A stretch of DNA of 64,000 nucleotides from Ignatzschineria rhizosphaerae (lineage in GTDB: Bacteria; Pseudomonadota; Gammaproteobacteria; Cardiobacteriales; Wohlfahrtiimonadaceae), in the NCBI RefSeq assembly GCF_022655595.1, contig NZ_CP093379.1, positions 2,926,010 through 2,990,009 of the forward strand. Direction: 5' to 3'. Every line of letters begins with the position of its first letter. Position 1 is the first letter of the stretch. The position numbers and the translations under genes are program-made. The notes below the pieces were generated by a model, which ran no database searches, was not told the origin of the DNA, and worked only from the letters and a program-made list of their open reading frames with translations. Below, in pieces: positions 25,327 through 34,046 of the stretch.

Positions 25327-26280
25327 ATGAATTCAAGAATAATAGGAACAGGGCAATATTTGCCGGAAAATATTGTTACAAATGAGAAGTTATCTGAAAC
25401 GGTTGATACAAGCCATGATTGGATTGTAGAACGAACAGGTATCTGTCAAAGACATATTGCAGATGATGATGCAACGACTTCAGGTTTAGCTTATCACGCT
25501 GTTATGGCGGCGCTTAAAGATGCAAATGTAGATGCCCAAGATATTGATCTTATTATTCTTGCAACCACAACGCCAGATCATACCTATCCATCAACAGCAA
25601 CATTACTCCAAGAGATGATCGGTAATAATCATGCGGCATCTTTTGATATCAGTGCGGCATGTTCAGGTTTTATTTATGCTTTAGGAATTGCTGATAATTT
25701 CATTAAAGCAGGGTCTGCAAAGAAAGCGATTGTTGTGGGATCTGAGCTCTACTCACGAGTTCTTGATTGGGAAGATCGCACGACTTGTGTTCTTTTTGGA
25801 GATGGCGCTGCGGCAGTTGTGCTAGAAGCAACTGAAGAAGAGGGAATCATCTCAACGCATCTTCATGCAGATGGGAGCTATAAAGATCTTCTTTCCGTGA
25901 AGAAAAGCGTTATTTCAGGACCAGATGTTTATCCTTATGTGCAGATGAAAGGGAATGAGGTATTTCGTCATGCGGTGACAAAACTCCATGAGATTGTGGA
26001 AGAAACTTTAACTGCGGTAAATTTAACAGGGGATGATATTGATTGGTTAATCCCACATCAAGCAAACCTTCGAATCATGACAGCAACTGCTAAAAGAGCA
26101 GGAATGCCGCGTGAGAAAATGATTGTAACTGTTGATAAGCATGCAAATACCTCTGCTGCAAGTATTCCATTGGCATTAGATGTGGCGCGCAAAGATGGTC
26201 GTGTGAAAAAAGGTGATTTGGTACTGATGGAAGCTTTTGGTGGTGGATTTACTTGGGGCTCTGCCTTAGTGCGAATGTAA
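25327..26280 (+). CDS. fabH: 3-oxoacyl-ACP synthase III FabH
   Basis: 317 residues, the same length as E. coli FabH. It condenses acetyl-CoA with malonyl-ACP to start fatty-acid synthesis. The catalytic triad is visible: Cys in Ala-Ala-Cys-Ser-Gly-Phe (~112), His in Ile-Pro-His-Gln-Ala-Asn (~244) and Asn in His-Ala-Asn-Thr-Ser-Ala-Ala (~274). The ATG at 25327 aligns with known FabH N-termini (Arg-Ile-Ile-Gly-Thr-Gly); a TTG nine bases earlier is rejected, and TAGGTTGG serves as ribosome site. Coupled to plsX. Confidence 0.96.
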   Translation: MNSRIIGTGQYLPENIVTNEKLSETVDTSHDWIVERTGICQRHIADDDATTSGLAYHAVMAALKDANVDAQDIDLIILATTTPDHTYPSTATLLQEMIGNNHAASFDISAACSGFIYALGIADNFIKAGSAKKAIVVGSELYSRVLDWEDRTTCVLFGDGAAAVVLEATEEEGIISTHLHADGSYKDLLSVKKSVISGPDVYPYVQMKGNEVFRHAVTKLHEIVEETLTAVNLTGDDIDWLIPHQANLRIMTATAKRAGMPREKMIVTVDKHANTSAASIPLALDVARKDGRVKKGDLVLMEAFGGGFTWGSALVRM

Positions 26281-26371
26281 CCACTATCATAATAATAGTA
26301 TCTTCAATCATAAAAGGTGATGAGGATGATCTATTCATCAATTCATGATAAATTACAGTAGAAAATAGTAT

Positions 26372-26405
26372 AAAAGCGAGTGCTACATTTGTGGCAATCG
26401 CTTTT
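26372..26405 (+). terminator. Long hairpin (attenuator-like) between fabH and fabD
   Basis: AAAAGCGA (26372-26379) and TCGCTTTT (26398-26405) with inner TGCTAC/GTGGCA pairing around ATTT. The downstream tract TTTTGTATATA is only moderately U-rich, so partial termination between fabH and fabD is likely. Confidence 0.6.
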
Positions 26406-26440
26406 GTATATAGACGAAAAAAACGATGAGAGATAGTAAA

Positions 26441-27382
26441 ATGAGTGAAATGAACCGTACATTAGCATTTGTATTCCCAGGTCAAGGTTCGCAAAGTCTT
26501 GGCATGATTCAAGATCTTTTAGATCATGAGATTGTAAAAGAGACATTAATTGAAGCAGATGAAGCCTTGGGTTTCTCGCTCTCAGATATCATTAAATCTG
26601 GTGATCTCGAAATGCTAGGTAAAACAGAAATTACACAGCCGGCAATCTTAACCGTAAGCATTGCCCTTTGGCGTGTATGGGTTTCTCAAAATGGGGCTAT
26701 GCCGGCATTTTTAGCAGGTCATAGCTTAGGTGAGTACTCAGCTCTTGTCGCTGCGGGTGTTTTAGCATTTAAAGATGCTGTAAAGCTTGTTCATAATCGT
26801 GGGCAGTTTATGCAAGAAGCTGTTCCTGCTGGAACAGGTGCAATGGCCGCTATTTTAGGGTTAGATGATGATGCGGTAATTGCTCTTTGTAAAGATTCAG
26901 AATCAGCAGGAATTGTGGCAGCAGTGAATTTTAACTCACAAGGTCAAGTGGTAATCGCAGGTGAAAAGGCAGCAGTGGAAGCGGCATGTGAATTAGCAAA
27001 AGAGCGCGGCGCTAGAAGAGCACTTTTACTCCCTGTATCGGTCCCATCCCATTGTATTTTAATGAAGCCTGCGGCAGATCGTTTAGCATTAGCGCTTGAG
27101 GATATGCTCCTTGCAAAACCCCATCAAATCGTGATTCATAATGTGGACGTTAAAGCCCATACTGATACCTCAGAAATTAAAGAGGTATTGGTCAGTCAGC
27201 TTTATGAACCTGTTCGCTGGACAGAAACTATTGAATATTTAGCGCGTGAAGGTGTTACAACAGTTGTAGAGTGTGGTCCTGGAAAAGTATTAACAGGATT
27301 AATTCGTCGCATTGATAAATCTTTAGTGACACACAACATACTCGATGGCGCAACATTAGATAGTGTTATTAAGGAAATTTAA
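26441..27382 (+). CDS. fabD: Malonyl-CoA:ACP transacylase FabD
   Basis: About 313 residues. Loads malonyl groups onto ACP for elongation. Phe-Val-Phe-Pro-Gly-Gln-Gly-Ser-Gln near the start, the catalytic Ser in Ala-Gly-His-Ser-Leu-Gly-Glu-Tyr near 93, and the catalytic His in Val-Pro-Ser-His-Cys-Ile-Leu-Met-Lys-Pro near 202 are all seen. The ATG at 26441 (with GAGAG upstream) fits the family; an in-frame ATG 15 bases earlier is possible. Usually followed by fabG-acpP-fabF; here yciB starts five bases later instead. Confidence 0.96.
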   Translation: MSEMNRTLAFVFPGQGSQSLGMIQDLLDHEIVKETLIEADEALGFSLSDIIKSGDLEMLGKTEITQPAILTVSIALWRVWVSQNGAMPAFLAGHSLGEYSALVAAGVLAFKDAVKLVHNRGQFMQEAVPAGTGAMAAILGLDDDAVIALCKDSESAGIVAAVNFNSQGQVVIAGEKAAVEAACELAKERGARRALLLPVSVPSHCILMKPAADRLALALEDMLLAKPHQIVIHNVDVKAHTDTSEIKEVLVSQLYEPVRWTETIEYLAREGVTTVVECGPGKVLTGLIRRIDKSLVTHNILDGATLDSVIKEI

Positions 27383-27387
27383 GTCTT

Positions 27388-27987
27388 ATGCCACAAATAC
27401 TTGTTGGAATTTGTTCCCTATTTTTTATAGGAACTTATCTATTTTTTGGGTTTGATCTTCTTTTAGCGACCAAAGCGTTAGTTTATAGTTCTGCGGTTGC
27501 ACTTCTGATATTGTTGCTATTTTTTCGTTATCAGACTAAAAAAAATCAATGGCTTATTCTGGGAGCTACGGTAATTTTTGGCTCATTAACTATTGTTTTT
27601 GGTGATGGTGACTTTATTAAGTGGCGGACAACGGTCGTGAATGTGGTGATCGGACTTTCTTTACTAGGAATGTTTTATCTTAAAAAATCCCCTGCACAGA
27701 TGTTGTTTGAAAAGCCTTTAGAAATTAGTGTGCCTCAAAAAGAGTGGCTTAGAACCAACATTTGGTGGGCAATTTATATGTTTTTGATGGCCGGCTTAAA
27801 TACGATTATTGTGTTATTTGTGCCTTCAGATGATATCTGGATGACTTTTAAGATGATCATTAATCCTATAATGACATTTATTCTAACGGCTGGCGTTTTG
27901 GTTTATCTTTCTAAAAAGAGTAAGTTTTATAAGGAACAAAGGGAAGCTAGAAATGTGCCACAAGAATCAACCGATGATAAAGGATGA
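27388..27987 (+). CDS. yciB: YciB-family inner membrane septation-associated protein
   Basis: 199 residues with five to six hydrophobic helices. The family block Gly-Ser-Leu-Thr-Ile-Val-Phe-Gly-Asp-Gly-Asp-Phe-Ile-Lys-Trp-Arg-Thr-Thr-Val-Val (~69-88) and Phe-Glu-Lys-Pro-Leu near 107 identify YciB/IspA-type intracellular septation proteins, inner membrane proteins linked to cell envelope elongation. ATG is five bases after fabD, so cotranscription is likely. The order yciB, bolA, parvulin is common in gammaproteobacteria and supports the call. Confidence 0.88.
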   Translation: MPQILVGICSLFFIGTYLFFGFDLLLATKALVYSSAVALLILLLFFRYQTKKNQWLILGATVIFGSLTIVFGDGDFIKWRTTVVNVVIGLSLLGMFYLKKSPAQMLFEKPLEISVPQKEWLRTNIWWAIYMFLMAGLNTIIVLFVPSDDIWMTFKMIINPIMTFILTAGVLVYLSKKSKFYKEQREARNVPQESTDDKG

Positions 27988-28146
27988 TAGATAGCGGTTT
28001 TATATTAGCTTTTTTTAAGATATAAGAATGTTGATGATTTTTTGGAAGAAATTGACACTTGGGGTGTTAGTCTGGATGACTTTATAATATCATTAACAAT
28101 CTAGATTATATATTAATCTCAATATATTTATTAATTGATAAAATAG

Positions 28147-28413
28147 ATGAACAATCAAGATAGATTAGATAGAATTAGAATCTTATTAGAAGAGGCATTA
28201 TCTCCCAATTATTTAGAGATCATTGATGATAGTCATCTTCATGCGGGACATGCTGGTGCTAAAGGCGGAGCAGGTCATTTTACAGTTATTATTGATGCGC
28301 CAGAATTCTTGGGGCTTTCAATATTAAAACAACACCGTTTAGTGTATCAAGCTTTGGATTCGATGATGCATAGTGATATTCATGCATTAAGTATTCAAGT
28401 TAAAACTCAGTAA
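28147..28413 (+). CDS. BolA family protein
   Basis: 88 residues. Class-II KH-like BolA fold: Asp-Asp-Ser-His-Leu-His-Ala-Gly-His near residue 28-36, His-Phe-Thr-Val-Ile-Ile near 44 and a His-Arg-Leu-Val-Tyr-Gln-Ala-Leu helix near 62. BolA proteins pair with monothiol glutaredoxins in Fe-S handling or act as regulators. The metal/cluster-binding histidines are present. About 160 bases separate it from yciB; the parvulin gene follows 25 bases later. Confidence 0.9.
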   Translation: MNNQDRLDRIRILLEEALSPNYLEIIDDSHLHAGHAGAKGGAGHFTVIIDAPEFLGLSILKQHRLVYQALDSMMHSDIHALSIQVKTQ

Positions 28414-28438
28414 CTAAGTCAAGAAGGGAAGAGTCGTA

Positions 28439-29317
28439 ATGAGAAAATTATTCAAAACAACCTTATTAACAACTGCAATTTTAGGCGCGCTATCTTCAGC
28501 GGCAATTGCGCAAGATACAGCTCCTGTAGCAGAAGTTGCTGACACCTCTTATGTATTTCAAGATCCAGTGGCGAAAGTCAATGGTCGCGATGTTTCGAAA
28601 AGTGAGTTTGATAACTTTTTATATATCACACAAGGCATTGAACTAGGCAGTGTTACTAGCGTTGAAGATAAAGTACTTGCAAAGCAATTGTTAGAACTTT
28701 TAGGTGAGCAGGATCTTGTTTCTGATGCTGCTAAGTCTCGCGGTTTAGACCAAACTGAAGATCATAAAATGCGTCTTAAAGTGATTGGAGATCTTTTTTT
28801 ATCGCAAGCACTCCTAGAAGATATGATTGCTAAAAACGAATTCCCAGAAGCAGATATAAAAGCTGTTTATGAAGTAGAAGTAGCAAAAGTAGCCGATCAA
28901 AAAGAGTATCAAGCATCTCATATTTTAGTAGAGACACAAGAAGAAGCTCAGGCGATTCTTGATGCAATCAATAAAGGGGAAACAAGCTTTGTAGAGGCCG
29001 CTAAAGAGAAATCTTTAGATACGGCAACAGCAACTCGTGATGGTAGCCTTGGTGGGTGGTTTAATGCAAATATGATGGATCCTGCATTTAGCGAAGCACT
29101 TGTAGCAATGAAAAAAGGTGAGATGAGCGCTGCGCCTGTAGAATCAAGCTTTGGTTTTCATATCATTTTATTAGATGATGTGAGAGATACGCCAATTGTT
29201 GCCTTTGAAGATTTAGATGCAGGGACAAAGAACCAGTTAATCAATGTTCTTTTTCAACAAAAATTACAAGAGTTACAAAAAGATGTGAAAGTTGAATTGC
29301 CAGCAGCTAAGAAGTAA
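28439..29317 (+). CDS. Periplasmic PpiC-type peptidyl-prolyl isomerase (parvulin)
   Basis: 292 residues. A Sec signal peptide (Met-Arg-Lys-Leu-Phe-Lys, hydrophobic run, Ala-Ile-Ala-Gln, cleavage near 25) sends it to the periplasm. A SurA-N-like helical region (~35-140) precedes a single parvulin domain: Ala-Ser-His-Ile-Leu-Val near 160, Asp-Gly-Ser-Leu-Gly-Gly-Trp-Phe near 200, and Ser-Ser-Phe-Gly-Phe-His-Ile-Ile-Leu-Leu near 238. It probably assists folding of exported proteins. AGAAGGGAAG ribosome site; followed by a strong terminator. Confidence 0.92.
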   Translation: MRKLFKTTLLTTAILGALSSAAIAQDTAPVAEVADTSYVFQDPVAKVNGRDVSKSEFDNFLYITQGIELGSVTSVEDKVLAKQLLELLGEQDLVSDAAKSRGLDQTEDHKMRLKVIGDLFLSQALLEDMIAKNEFPEADIKAVYEVEVAKVADQKEYQASHILVETQEEAQAILDAINKGETSFVEAAKEKSLDTATATRDGSLGGWFNANMMDPAFSEALVAMKKGEMSAAPVESSFGFHIILLDDVRDTPIVAFEDLDAGTKNQLINVLFQQKLQELQKDVKVELPAAKK

Positions 29318-29413
29318 TGATGGCAGTATAGACTTTATTTTTCGCAAAAATAAGATGAGTGATGAGGCTTAAAAGGAAATTAAGGTATTAATCACGGCAA
29401 TATTTTTGTTATT

Positions 29414-29449
29414 AACCTGATTCTCTAGATAGAAGAATCAGGTTTTTTT
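29414..29449 (+). terminator. Intrinsic terminator after the parvulin gene
   Basis: AACCTGATTCT (29414-29424) and AGAATCAGGTT (29434-29444), 9-base loop, then a T tract. Confidence 0.9.
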
Positions 29450-29469
29450 ATCAACAGGACCTAGGTTTG

Positions 29470-30588
29470 ATGGTTTATTTAATTGATTTTATACTTTTTT
29501 TAGCAAAAACAGCGACACTTTTAATTGGGTTTGTCGTTGCAATTTTATTTCTAGTCTCTTTGCGCTCAAATAATGCACAAAGTGGTGGGAAAATTGAATT
29601 TAAAGATATTGGTGATCATTTTGAACAGATTAAAGAGGGATTTTTAGAGTTTAAAAATGATGAATCAGATAGTAAGCGTGATGAGAAAAAGTCAGAATCT
29701 GCGGAGAAGGCACCACTTGCTAATTCTGAAAATTATGCCGCTGAAGATGGGGCTTTAGATCCAGATGCGGTGACTGCTGAAAAAAGTAGTACGAAAAAAG
29801 AGGCTATCTCTGCTAAAAAATTCTGGCAATTTTGGAAAAAAGAGGAAGCGCCTAAAGTTGAGCAGAAAGAGAAAACACTTTATGTTTTAGAGTTTGATGG
29901 TGATGTACATGCAGAAGAGGTTAAAAATCTTCGTGAGGAGGTTTCGGCGCTTTTACATATTGCTAATAAAAATGATGAAGTCTTATTGAAGTTAACAAGC
30001 CCTGGTGGCGCTGTAAATAGTTATGGCTTAGCAGCCTCTCAATTAGTGCGTATTCGCGATAAGGGGTTGAACTTAACGGTTGCTGTAGATGAAGTGGCGG
30101 CAAGCGGTGGGTATTTAATGGCATGTGTTGCAAATCATATTGTAGCAGCACCCTTTGCAATTGTTGGTTCGATTGGTGTTGTTGCTGAATTACCAAACTT
30201 TCATAAAGTATTAGAGAAATATAATATTGATTATGAGCAGTTTACGGCAGGTGAATATAAACGTACCGTCACAATGTTTGGTGAAAATACAGATGAAGCC
30301 AAGGCGAAATTTAAAGATGAGCTCACAGAAATTCATTTAGTATTTAAAGACTTTGTACATCAATATAGACCCTCTTTAGATATTCAAACAATTGCGACGG
30401 GTGAATATTGGTTAGCTGTAAAGGCACTTGAATTTGGATTGGTTGATGAGCTTAAAACAAGCGATGCTTATATTTTAGATGCCATTAAAGATAAAAATGT
30501 TTATAGCATTAAATATATTGAAAAAACAACGGTTCGCCAAGGGATTTCACGTTTCTTAACGCGTATTATGAAGCGAGTGCCATTTTAG
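29470..30588 (+). CDS. sohB: SohB-like inner membrane S49 protease
   Basis: 372 residues. N-terminal membrane helix (~5-30), then a long Lys/Glu-rich linker (~50-135) and the S49 catalytic domain. The nucleophile Ser lies in Ala-Ala-Ser-Gly-Gly-Tyr-Leu-Met-Ala and the general-base Lys in Gly-Glu-Tyr-Lys-Arg-Thr-Val-Thr-Met-Phe-Gly-Glu, the Ser/Lys dyad typical of SppA/SohB. Ile-Val-Gly-Ser-Ile-Gly-Val separates them. Degrades signal peptides or membrane protein fragments. The ATG at 29470 follows CTAGG; an overlapping TTG three bases up is less likely. Confidence 0.92.
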   Translation: MVYLIDFILFLAKTATLLIGFVVAILFLVSLRSNNAQSGGKIEFKDIGDHFEQIKEGFLEFKNDESDSKRDEKKSESAEKAPLANSENYAAEDGALDPDAVTAEKSSTKKEAISAKKFWQFWKKEEAPKVEQKEKTLYVLEFDGDVHAEEVKNLREEVSALLHIANKNDEVLLKLTSPGGAVNSYGLAASQLVRIRDKGLNLTVAVDEVAASGGYLMACVANHIVAAPFAIVGSIGVVAELPNFHKVLEKYNIDYEQFTAGEYKRTVTMFGENTDEAKAKFKDELTEIHLVFKDFVHQYRPSLDIQTIATGEYWLAVKALEFGLVDELKTSDAYILDAIKDKNVYSIKYIEKTTVRQGISRFLTRIMKRVPF

Positions 30589-30628
30589 TTGTCAATGTTC
30601 ATCATTAGATCGATTTAAAAGATTATTA

Positions 30629-30667
30629 AAAGCTGAATTTCCTTAAGGGAGTATTCAGCTTTTTTTT
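30629..30667 (+). terminator. Intrinsic terminator after sohB
   Basis: AAAGCTGAAT (30629-30638) and ATTCAGCTTT (30653-30662) followed by TTTTT. Confidence 0.9.
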
Positions 30668-30675
30668 ATGAAAAA

Positions 30676-30993
30676 TATAGTGAAATAGATTTAAAATAAG
30701 CTGATTTAAATGCAGATGTATCGGCTATTAACAATAAGAAATATGTTCTGTCCGGCATTTTGCAAGTACGTATTTAATACGTGCCTTTGTGGATTTATGC
30801 AAGGCTGGAGGGAATGTTTCGTGTTCTTTCAAAAATCCCGCGCCAGCTGTTTAAGAAGCGCTATTTAAAGAGTAAAACTGTACAGCGTGTAAACTAAACC
30901 AGTTTGCATGATGCCGGATAGAACAACTTTTATGCTTCTCATAACTGATACACCGGCAATTTGATTTAGTACTTTTGAACCGATTTTACTATA
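30676..30993. repeat. Composite MITE-like element, long variant plus standard half
   Basis: Begins TATAGTGAAATAGATTTAAA and ends CCGATTTTACTATA. The first ~195 bases (to about 30870) match, in inverted orientation, the long element at 40403-40611 (shared TCGGCTATTAAC, GGCTGGAGGGAATGTTTC). The remainder (CCAGTTTGCATGATGCCGG, ATGCTTCTCATAACTGAT, ACCGGCAATTTGATTTAG) is the core of the standard element. Two family members appear fused or nested. Confidence 0.75.
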
Positions 30994-31029
30994 GTTCATG
31001 ATCTTTTTTTAAAGATGATAAAAAAGAGG

Positions 31030-31189
31030 TATAGTCGATTCAGTGTTAAGAAATACTATTTTAAAGGTCAAACATTGTAGCGTTTGAATCAAACCAGCTT
31101 GTGTGATGTTTGATAGAACGATTCTTGCGTTTCTCATAACCGATGGGCCGGAAATCTGATTCAGTGATTTTTAAACCGATGTTACTATA
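31030..31189 (+). repeat. MITE-like dispersed element, copy 3
   Basis: 160 bp. Starts TATAGTCGATTCAGTGTTAAG, ends TTTTAAACCGATGTTACTATA, with core GATAGAACGATTCTTGCG, CTCATAACCGATGGGCCGG and AATCTGATTCAGTGA. Its last 47 bases are part of the 79-bp tandem duplication that follows. Confidence 0.8.
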
Positions 31190-31300
31190 CGAGATGAGTG
31201 TTAGTAGCGTGATCATAATCAATGGGCCGGAAATCTGATTCAGTGATTTTTAAACCGATGTTACTATACGAGATGAGTGTTAGTAGCGTGATCATAATCA
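31143..31300 (+). repeat. Exact 79-bp tandem duplication upstream of priA
   Basis: Positions 31143-31221 and 31222-31300 are identical over 79 bases by direct reading. Each unit carries the right end of the dispersed element (ATGGGCCGGAAATCTGATT through TTACTATA) plus 32 bases of flank ending GATCATAATCA. The lack of any mismatch implies a recent event. The priA ATG is 58 bases further on. Confidence 0.95.
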
Positions 31301-31358
31301 ATGGTAAACTATGATGCTAATTTATGATGAAAAGTAGGATAGCAAAAGGTATGGAGCG

Positions 31359-33551
31359 ATGGGAGAAGTAAGCTTAGATGTTGTAGAGGTGGCATTACCT
31401 TGCCCACTTCATAAGACTTTTGAGTATCTCGTTGATGATCAGTCTTTAGTTTTTCCCGGGATGCGTGTGGCGGTTGATTTTGCACGGCGAAAAATGGTGG
31501 GGGTTATTACTGCTGTTAAAGCAGAGAGTGAATTCCCGAGATCAAAATTGAAGCCTATTCGAGCATTATTAGATTCAGAACCGCTTTTATCTGAGGATCT
31601 ATTAACGTTAGCAAAATGGATATCATCTTATTATCATGCGCCTATCGGTGAGGTGTTACAGCTCTTTTTACCAGCCGCTTTAAGGCAAGGTAAAGCTTTT
31701 TATGAAGTAGAGTTTTTCTATCAGATTACTGAGGAAGGACTCCAATGGCGGATGGATGATGCTAACCGCCAAGCTCGTGCGAAAATCGCTATTCTTGAAT
31801 TTTTTAGCCAGCATCAGCAATATGCTGAGCATGAGTTATTAACAGAATTTTCTAATTTTAAAAATCATCGAAAAGAGCTTATAGACTGGGGGCTTTTACA
31901 GCGTATTGAGCAATTAGATAAGCGTAAATCCCCAGCAAAAATGCCATCACTAGAAAAGCCCTTAATATTAACAACAGCTCAGCAGACAGTTGTGGATGAG
32001 ATTATTCAGCAATCAGCAGGAATCTCTTTTATTGAAGGGGTGACGGGCTCTGGAAAAACAGCGGTGTATACTGAGATTGCTCGGGATTTTTTAGCGCGAG
32101 GAGAACAGGTATTAATGTTAGTGCCTGAAATCGGGCTGACACCACAGTTTGTATCAAGGATTGAAAAATCACTCAAGGTCCGAATTGGTGTGATTCACTC
32201 ACAGATTACAGAAAATGAGCGGCATCAAGCGTGGCGAGATGCGCTATTAGGCAGAGTTGATCTTATTATAGGCACAAGATCTGCTTTATTCACCCCTTTT
32301 GCCAGACTAGGGTTAATCATCTTAGATGAAGCGCATGATGGATCTTACATTCAGCGAGATGGTGTTCGTTATTCTGCTCACAATAGCGCCATTAAGCGTG
32401 CAGATTTAGAAGGAATTCCCTTAATTTTAGGCAGTGCCACACCCACTTATGAGAGTGTACGAAATATTAAGGAAGGAAGATTTAGTCATTATCAATTGCC
32501 CGCTAGAGTCAGTGGTGAGATGCCAGAATGGGAAATTATCAATTGTCATGAAGAGAAAGTCTATGATGGCATTGCGACAAAGGTGCTTGATGCAATAGAA
32601 ACAACAATAGCAAGAGATGAGCAAGTCCTTGTTTTCTTAAATCGAAGAGGATTTTCACCGGTTCTTACTTGTCTTGATTGTGGCTCGATGCTTGAGTGTG
32701 ATAATTGTAGTAGTTATCTTAATTATCATCGCACAACCGGTAAGCTTCATTGCCATCACTGTGCAACTCGCTATCCTTATCCTGAAAATTGCCAAAAGTG
32801 CGGTGGAAGCTCATTTAAAGAGCTAGGAGCTGGTACACAAAAGATAGAGAAAGTATTAGCAGATGCCTTCCCTCAAGCTAAAGTCCTTCGGTTTGATCGT
32901 GATAATGTCCGTAATAGCCATGATTTAGAGGCACATTTAGCGAAGATTGGCGATAATGAGGCAGATATCATCATTGGCACGCAAATGCTTGCTAAAGGGC
33001 ATGATTTTCCTAATATCACGTTAGTCGTATTGCTTAATAGTGATGGCTTATTTTTTGCCAATGATTTTCGAGCAGATGAAAAGTTAGCACAACTTTTAAT
33101 GCAAGTTTCAGGAAGGGCTGGGCGTGGAGAAAAGAAAGGGAAAGTTTTAGTACAAACGATGTTTGCAGATAATGCGCTCTTTCATGAGTTGCCGGCAATG
33201 GGCTATCATGCTTATGCTGAAAAAGCGTTAGAGATCCGAGAAATATTAGCACTTCCTCCTTACTCTAATCAGATTTTAGTTCAAGCTGAAGCAAGAAGCG
33301 AAGCAGAAGCTACACATTACCTTTCGGGGCTATTAGGGCTTCTTCCGGCAACTAAAGAGGTGGAGATTACCCCCGTGATGCCGAATAATTTGAAACGACG
33401 ACAAGGTTTTTATCGGGTCCATATTATTTTGCAATCTCAATCTCGTAGTGCATTACATCGCCTAGCACATCAACTGCGGCTACTTTATGAAGCGAATATT
33501 CGTAGCGGTATTCGTTTGTTGATTGAGGTGGATCCCATTGATTTTTCATAA
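31359..33551 (+). CDS. priA: Primosomal protein N' (replication restart helicase PriA)
   Basis: 730 residues, full length. PriA recognises abandoned forks and reloads the replisome. Order: N-terminal DNA-binding domain (~1-105), a winged-helix region (~120-190), helicase lobe 1 with Walker A Gly-Val-Thr-Gly-Ser-Gly-Lys-Thr (~227-234) and Asp-Glu-Ala-His (~321), and a zinc-binding insert with Cys-Leu-Asp-Cys, Cys-Asp-Asn-Cys, Cys-His-His-Cys and Cys-Gln-Lys-Cys (~440-490). Lobe 2 follows with Gly-Thr-Gln-Met-Leu-Ala-Lys-Gly-His-Asp-Phe and Gln-Val-Ser-Gly-Arg-Ala-Gly-Arg. Its 5' region is crowded with repeat copies that may alter expression. Confidence 0.97.
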   Translation: MGEVSLDVVEVALPCPLHKTFEYLVDDQSLVFPGMRVAVDFARRKMVGVITAVKAESEFPRSKLKPIRALLDSEPLLSEDLLTLAKWISSYYHAPIGEVLQLFLPAALRQGKAFYEVEFFYQITEEGLQWRMDDANRQARAKIAILEFFSQHQQYAEHELLTEFSNFKNHRKELIDWGLLQRIEQLDKRKSPAKMPSLEKPLILTTAQQTVVDEIIQQSAGISFIEGVTGSGKTAVYTEIARDFLARGEQVLMLVPEIGLTPQFVSRIEKSLKVRIGVIHSQITENERHQAWRDALLGRVDLIIGTRSALFTPFARLGLIILDEAHDGSYIQRDGVRYSAHNSAIKRADLEGIPLILGSATPTYESVRNIKEGRFSHYQLPARVSGEMPEWEIINCHEEKVYDGIATKVLDAIETTIARDEQVLVFLNRRGFSPVLTCLDCGSMLECDNCSSYLNYHRTTGKLHCHHCATRYPYPENCQKCGGSSFKELGAGTQKIEKVLADAFPQAKVLRFDRDNVRNSHDLEAHLAKIGDNEADIIIGTQMLAKGHDFPNITLVVLLNSDGLFFANDFRADEKLAQLLMQVSGRAGRGEKKGKVLVQTMFADNALFHELPAMGYHAYAEKALEIREILALPPYSNQILVQAEARSEAEATHYLSGLLGLLPATKEVEITPVMPNNLKRRQGFYRVHIILQSQSRSALHRLAHQLRLLYEANIRSGIRLLIEVDPIDFS

Positions 33552-33576
33552 GATGTTTATGCTAGGTTTGGCAGGG

Positions 33577-33727
33577 TATTTTCGGTTTAAAAAACACTAT
33601 TTTAAAAGTAAAGCAGTATCGCGTATGAACCAAACTCGCTGCATGATCCGAAATAGAGTAACGCTTATGCTTCTCATAACGGATGCGCAGGTGATCCGGC
33701 TCAGTGACTTTTAAGTTGATTTTACTA
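33577..33727 (+). repeat. MITE-like dispersed element, decayed copy 4
   Basis: Starts TATTTTCGGTTTAAAAAAC and ends AAGTTGATTTTACTA. The core reads CGCTTATGCTTCTCATAAC, then GGATGCGCAGGTGATCCGG and CTCAGTGACTTTTAAG. Both termini have lost parts of the inverted repeat. It lies just past the priA stop. Confidence 0.65.
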
Positions 33728-33957
33728 AATTTATATTCGCAATTTAAATTTAAGACTTTCTTTGTGCTTATTCCATTATAAATTTTAAGATCGTCCTCAA
33801 TTTAAGGAATTGGCTCTTTTGTATAAAAAATAGTGGGGACTAATAAAAAGAGTAAAATTTGCGCAATCGTGTTTTTCCCTAAACTTTTTAGAAAAAGATT
33901 TTGACGTTAAAGCGAAGAATCTTGCTAAAAAAGTGCGAAAAAGGGTAAATTTTAGAC

Positions 33958-34040
33958 AAAAAAAAGCCGAGATCTAAAAGACTCGGCAAAATAACCACCA
34001 AAGGAGGATATGGAGGAGAACGTCTGATTGCTCAAACGTC
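33958..34040 (-). ncRNA. Candidate small RNA with anti-Shine-Dalgarno motifs
   Basis: Predicted ~83-nt transcript on the minus strand, independent of any ORF. It starts a few bases after a consensus promoter (34047-34075). A 5' hairpin has 8-base arms ACGTTTGA and TCAGACGT (one G-U pair) closed by a GCAA tetraloop. A pyrimidine-rich stretch then carries UCCUCC twice (34017-34012 and 34008-34003), complementary to ribosome-binding sites; the second could pair weakly with GGUGG just after it. The 3' end is an intrinsic terminator, GCCGAG/CTCGGC with extra TCT/AGA pairs, followed by eight U (33965-33958). This layout is typical of Hfq-type trans-acting small RNAs. It lies between priA and fabI. 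Transcription is inferred, not shown. Confidence 0.72.
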
Positions 34041-34046
34041 ACGCAT

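Noticed and set aside
34003-34036. Tiny plus-strand ORF (AGGAGG, then ATG GAG GAG AAC GTC TGA) as a leader peptide
   Set aside because: The promoter and U-tailed terminator point to minus-strand transcription; the GGAGG runs are explained as complements of the small RNA motifs.
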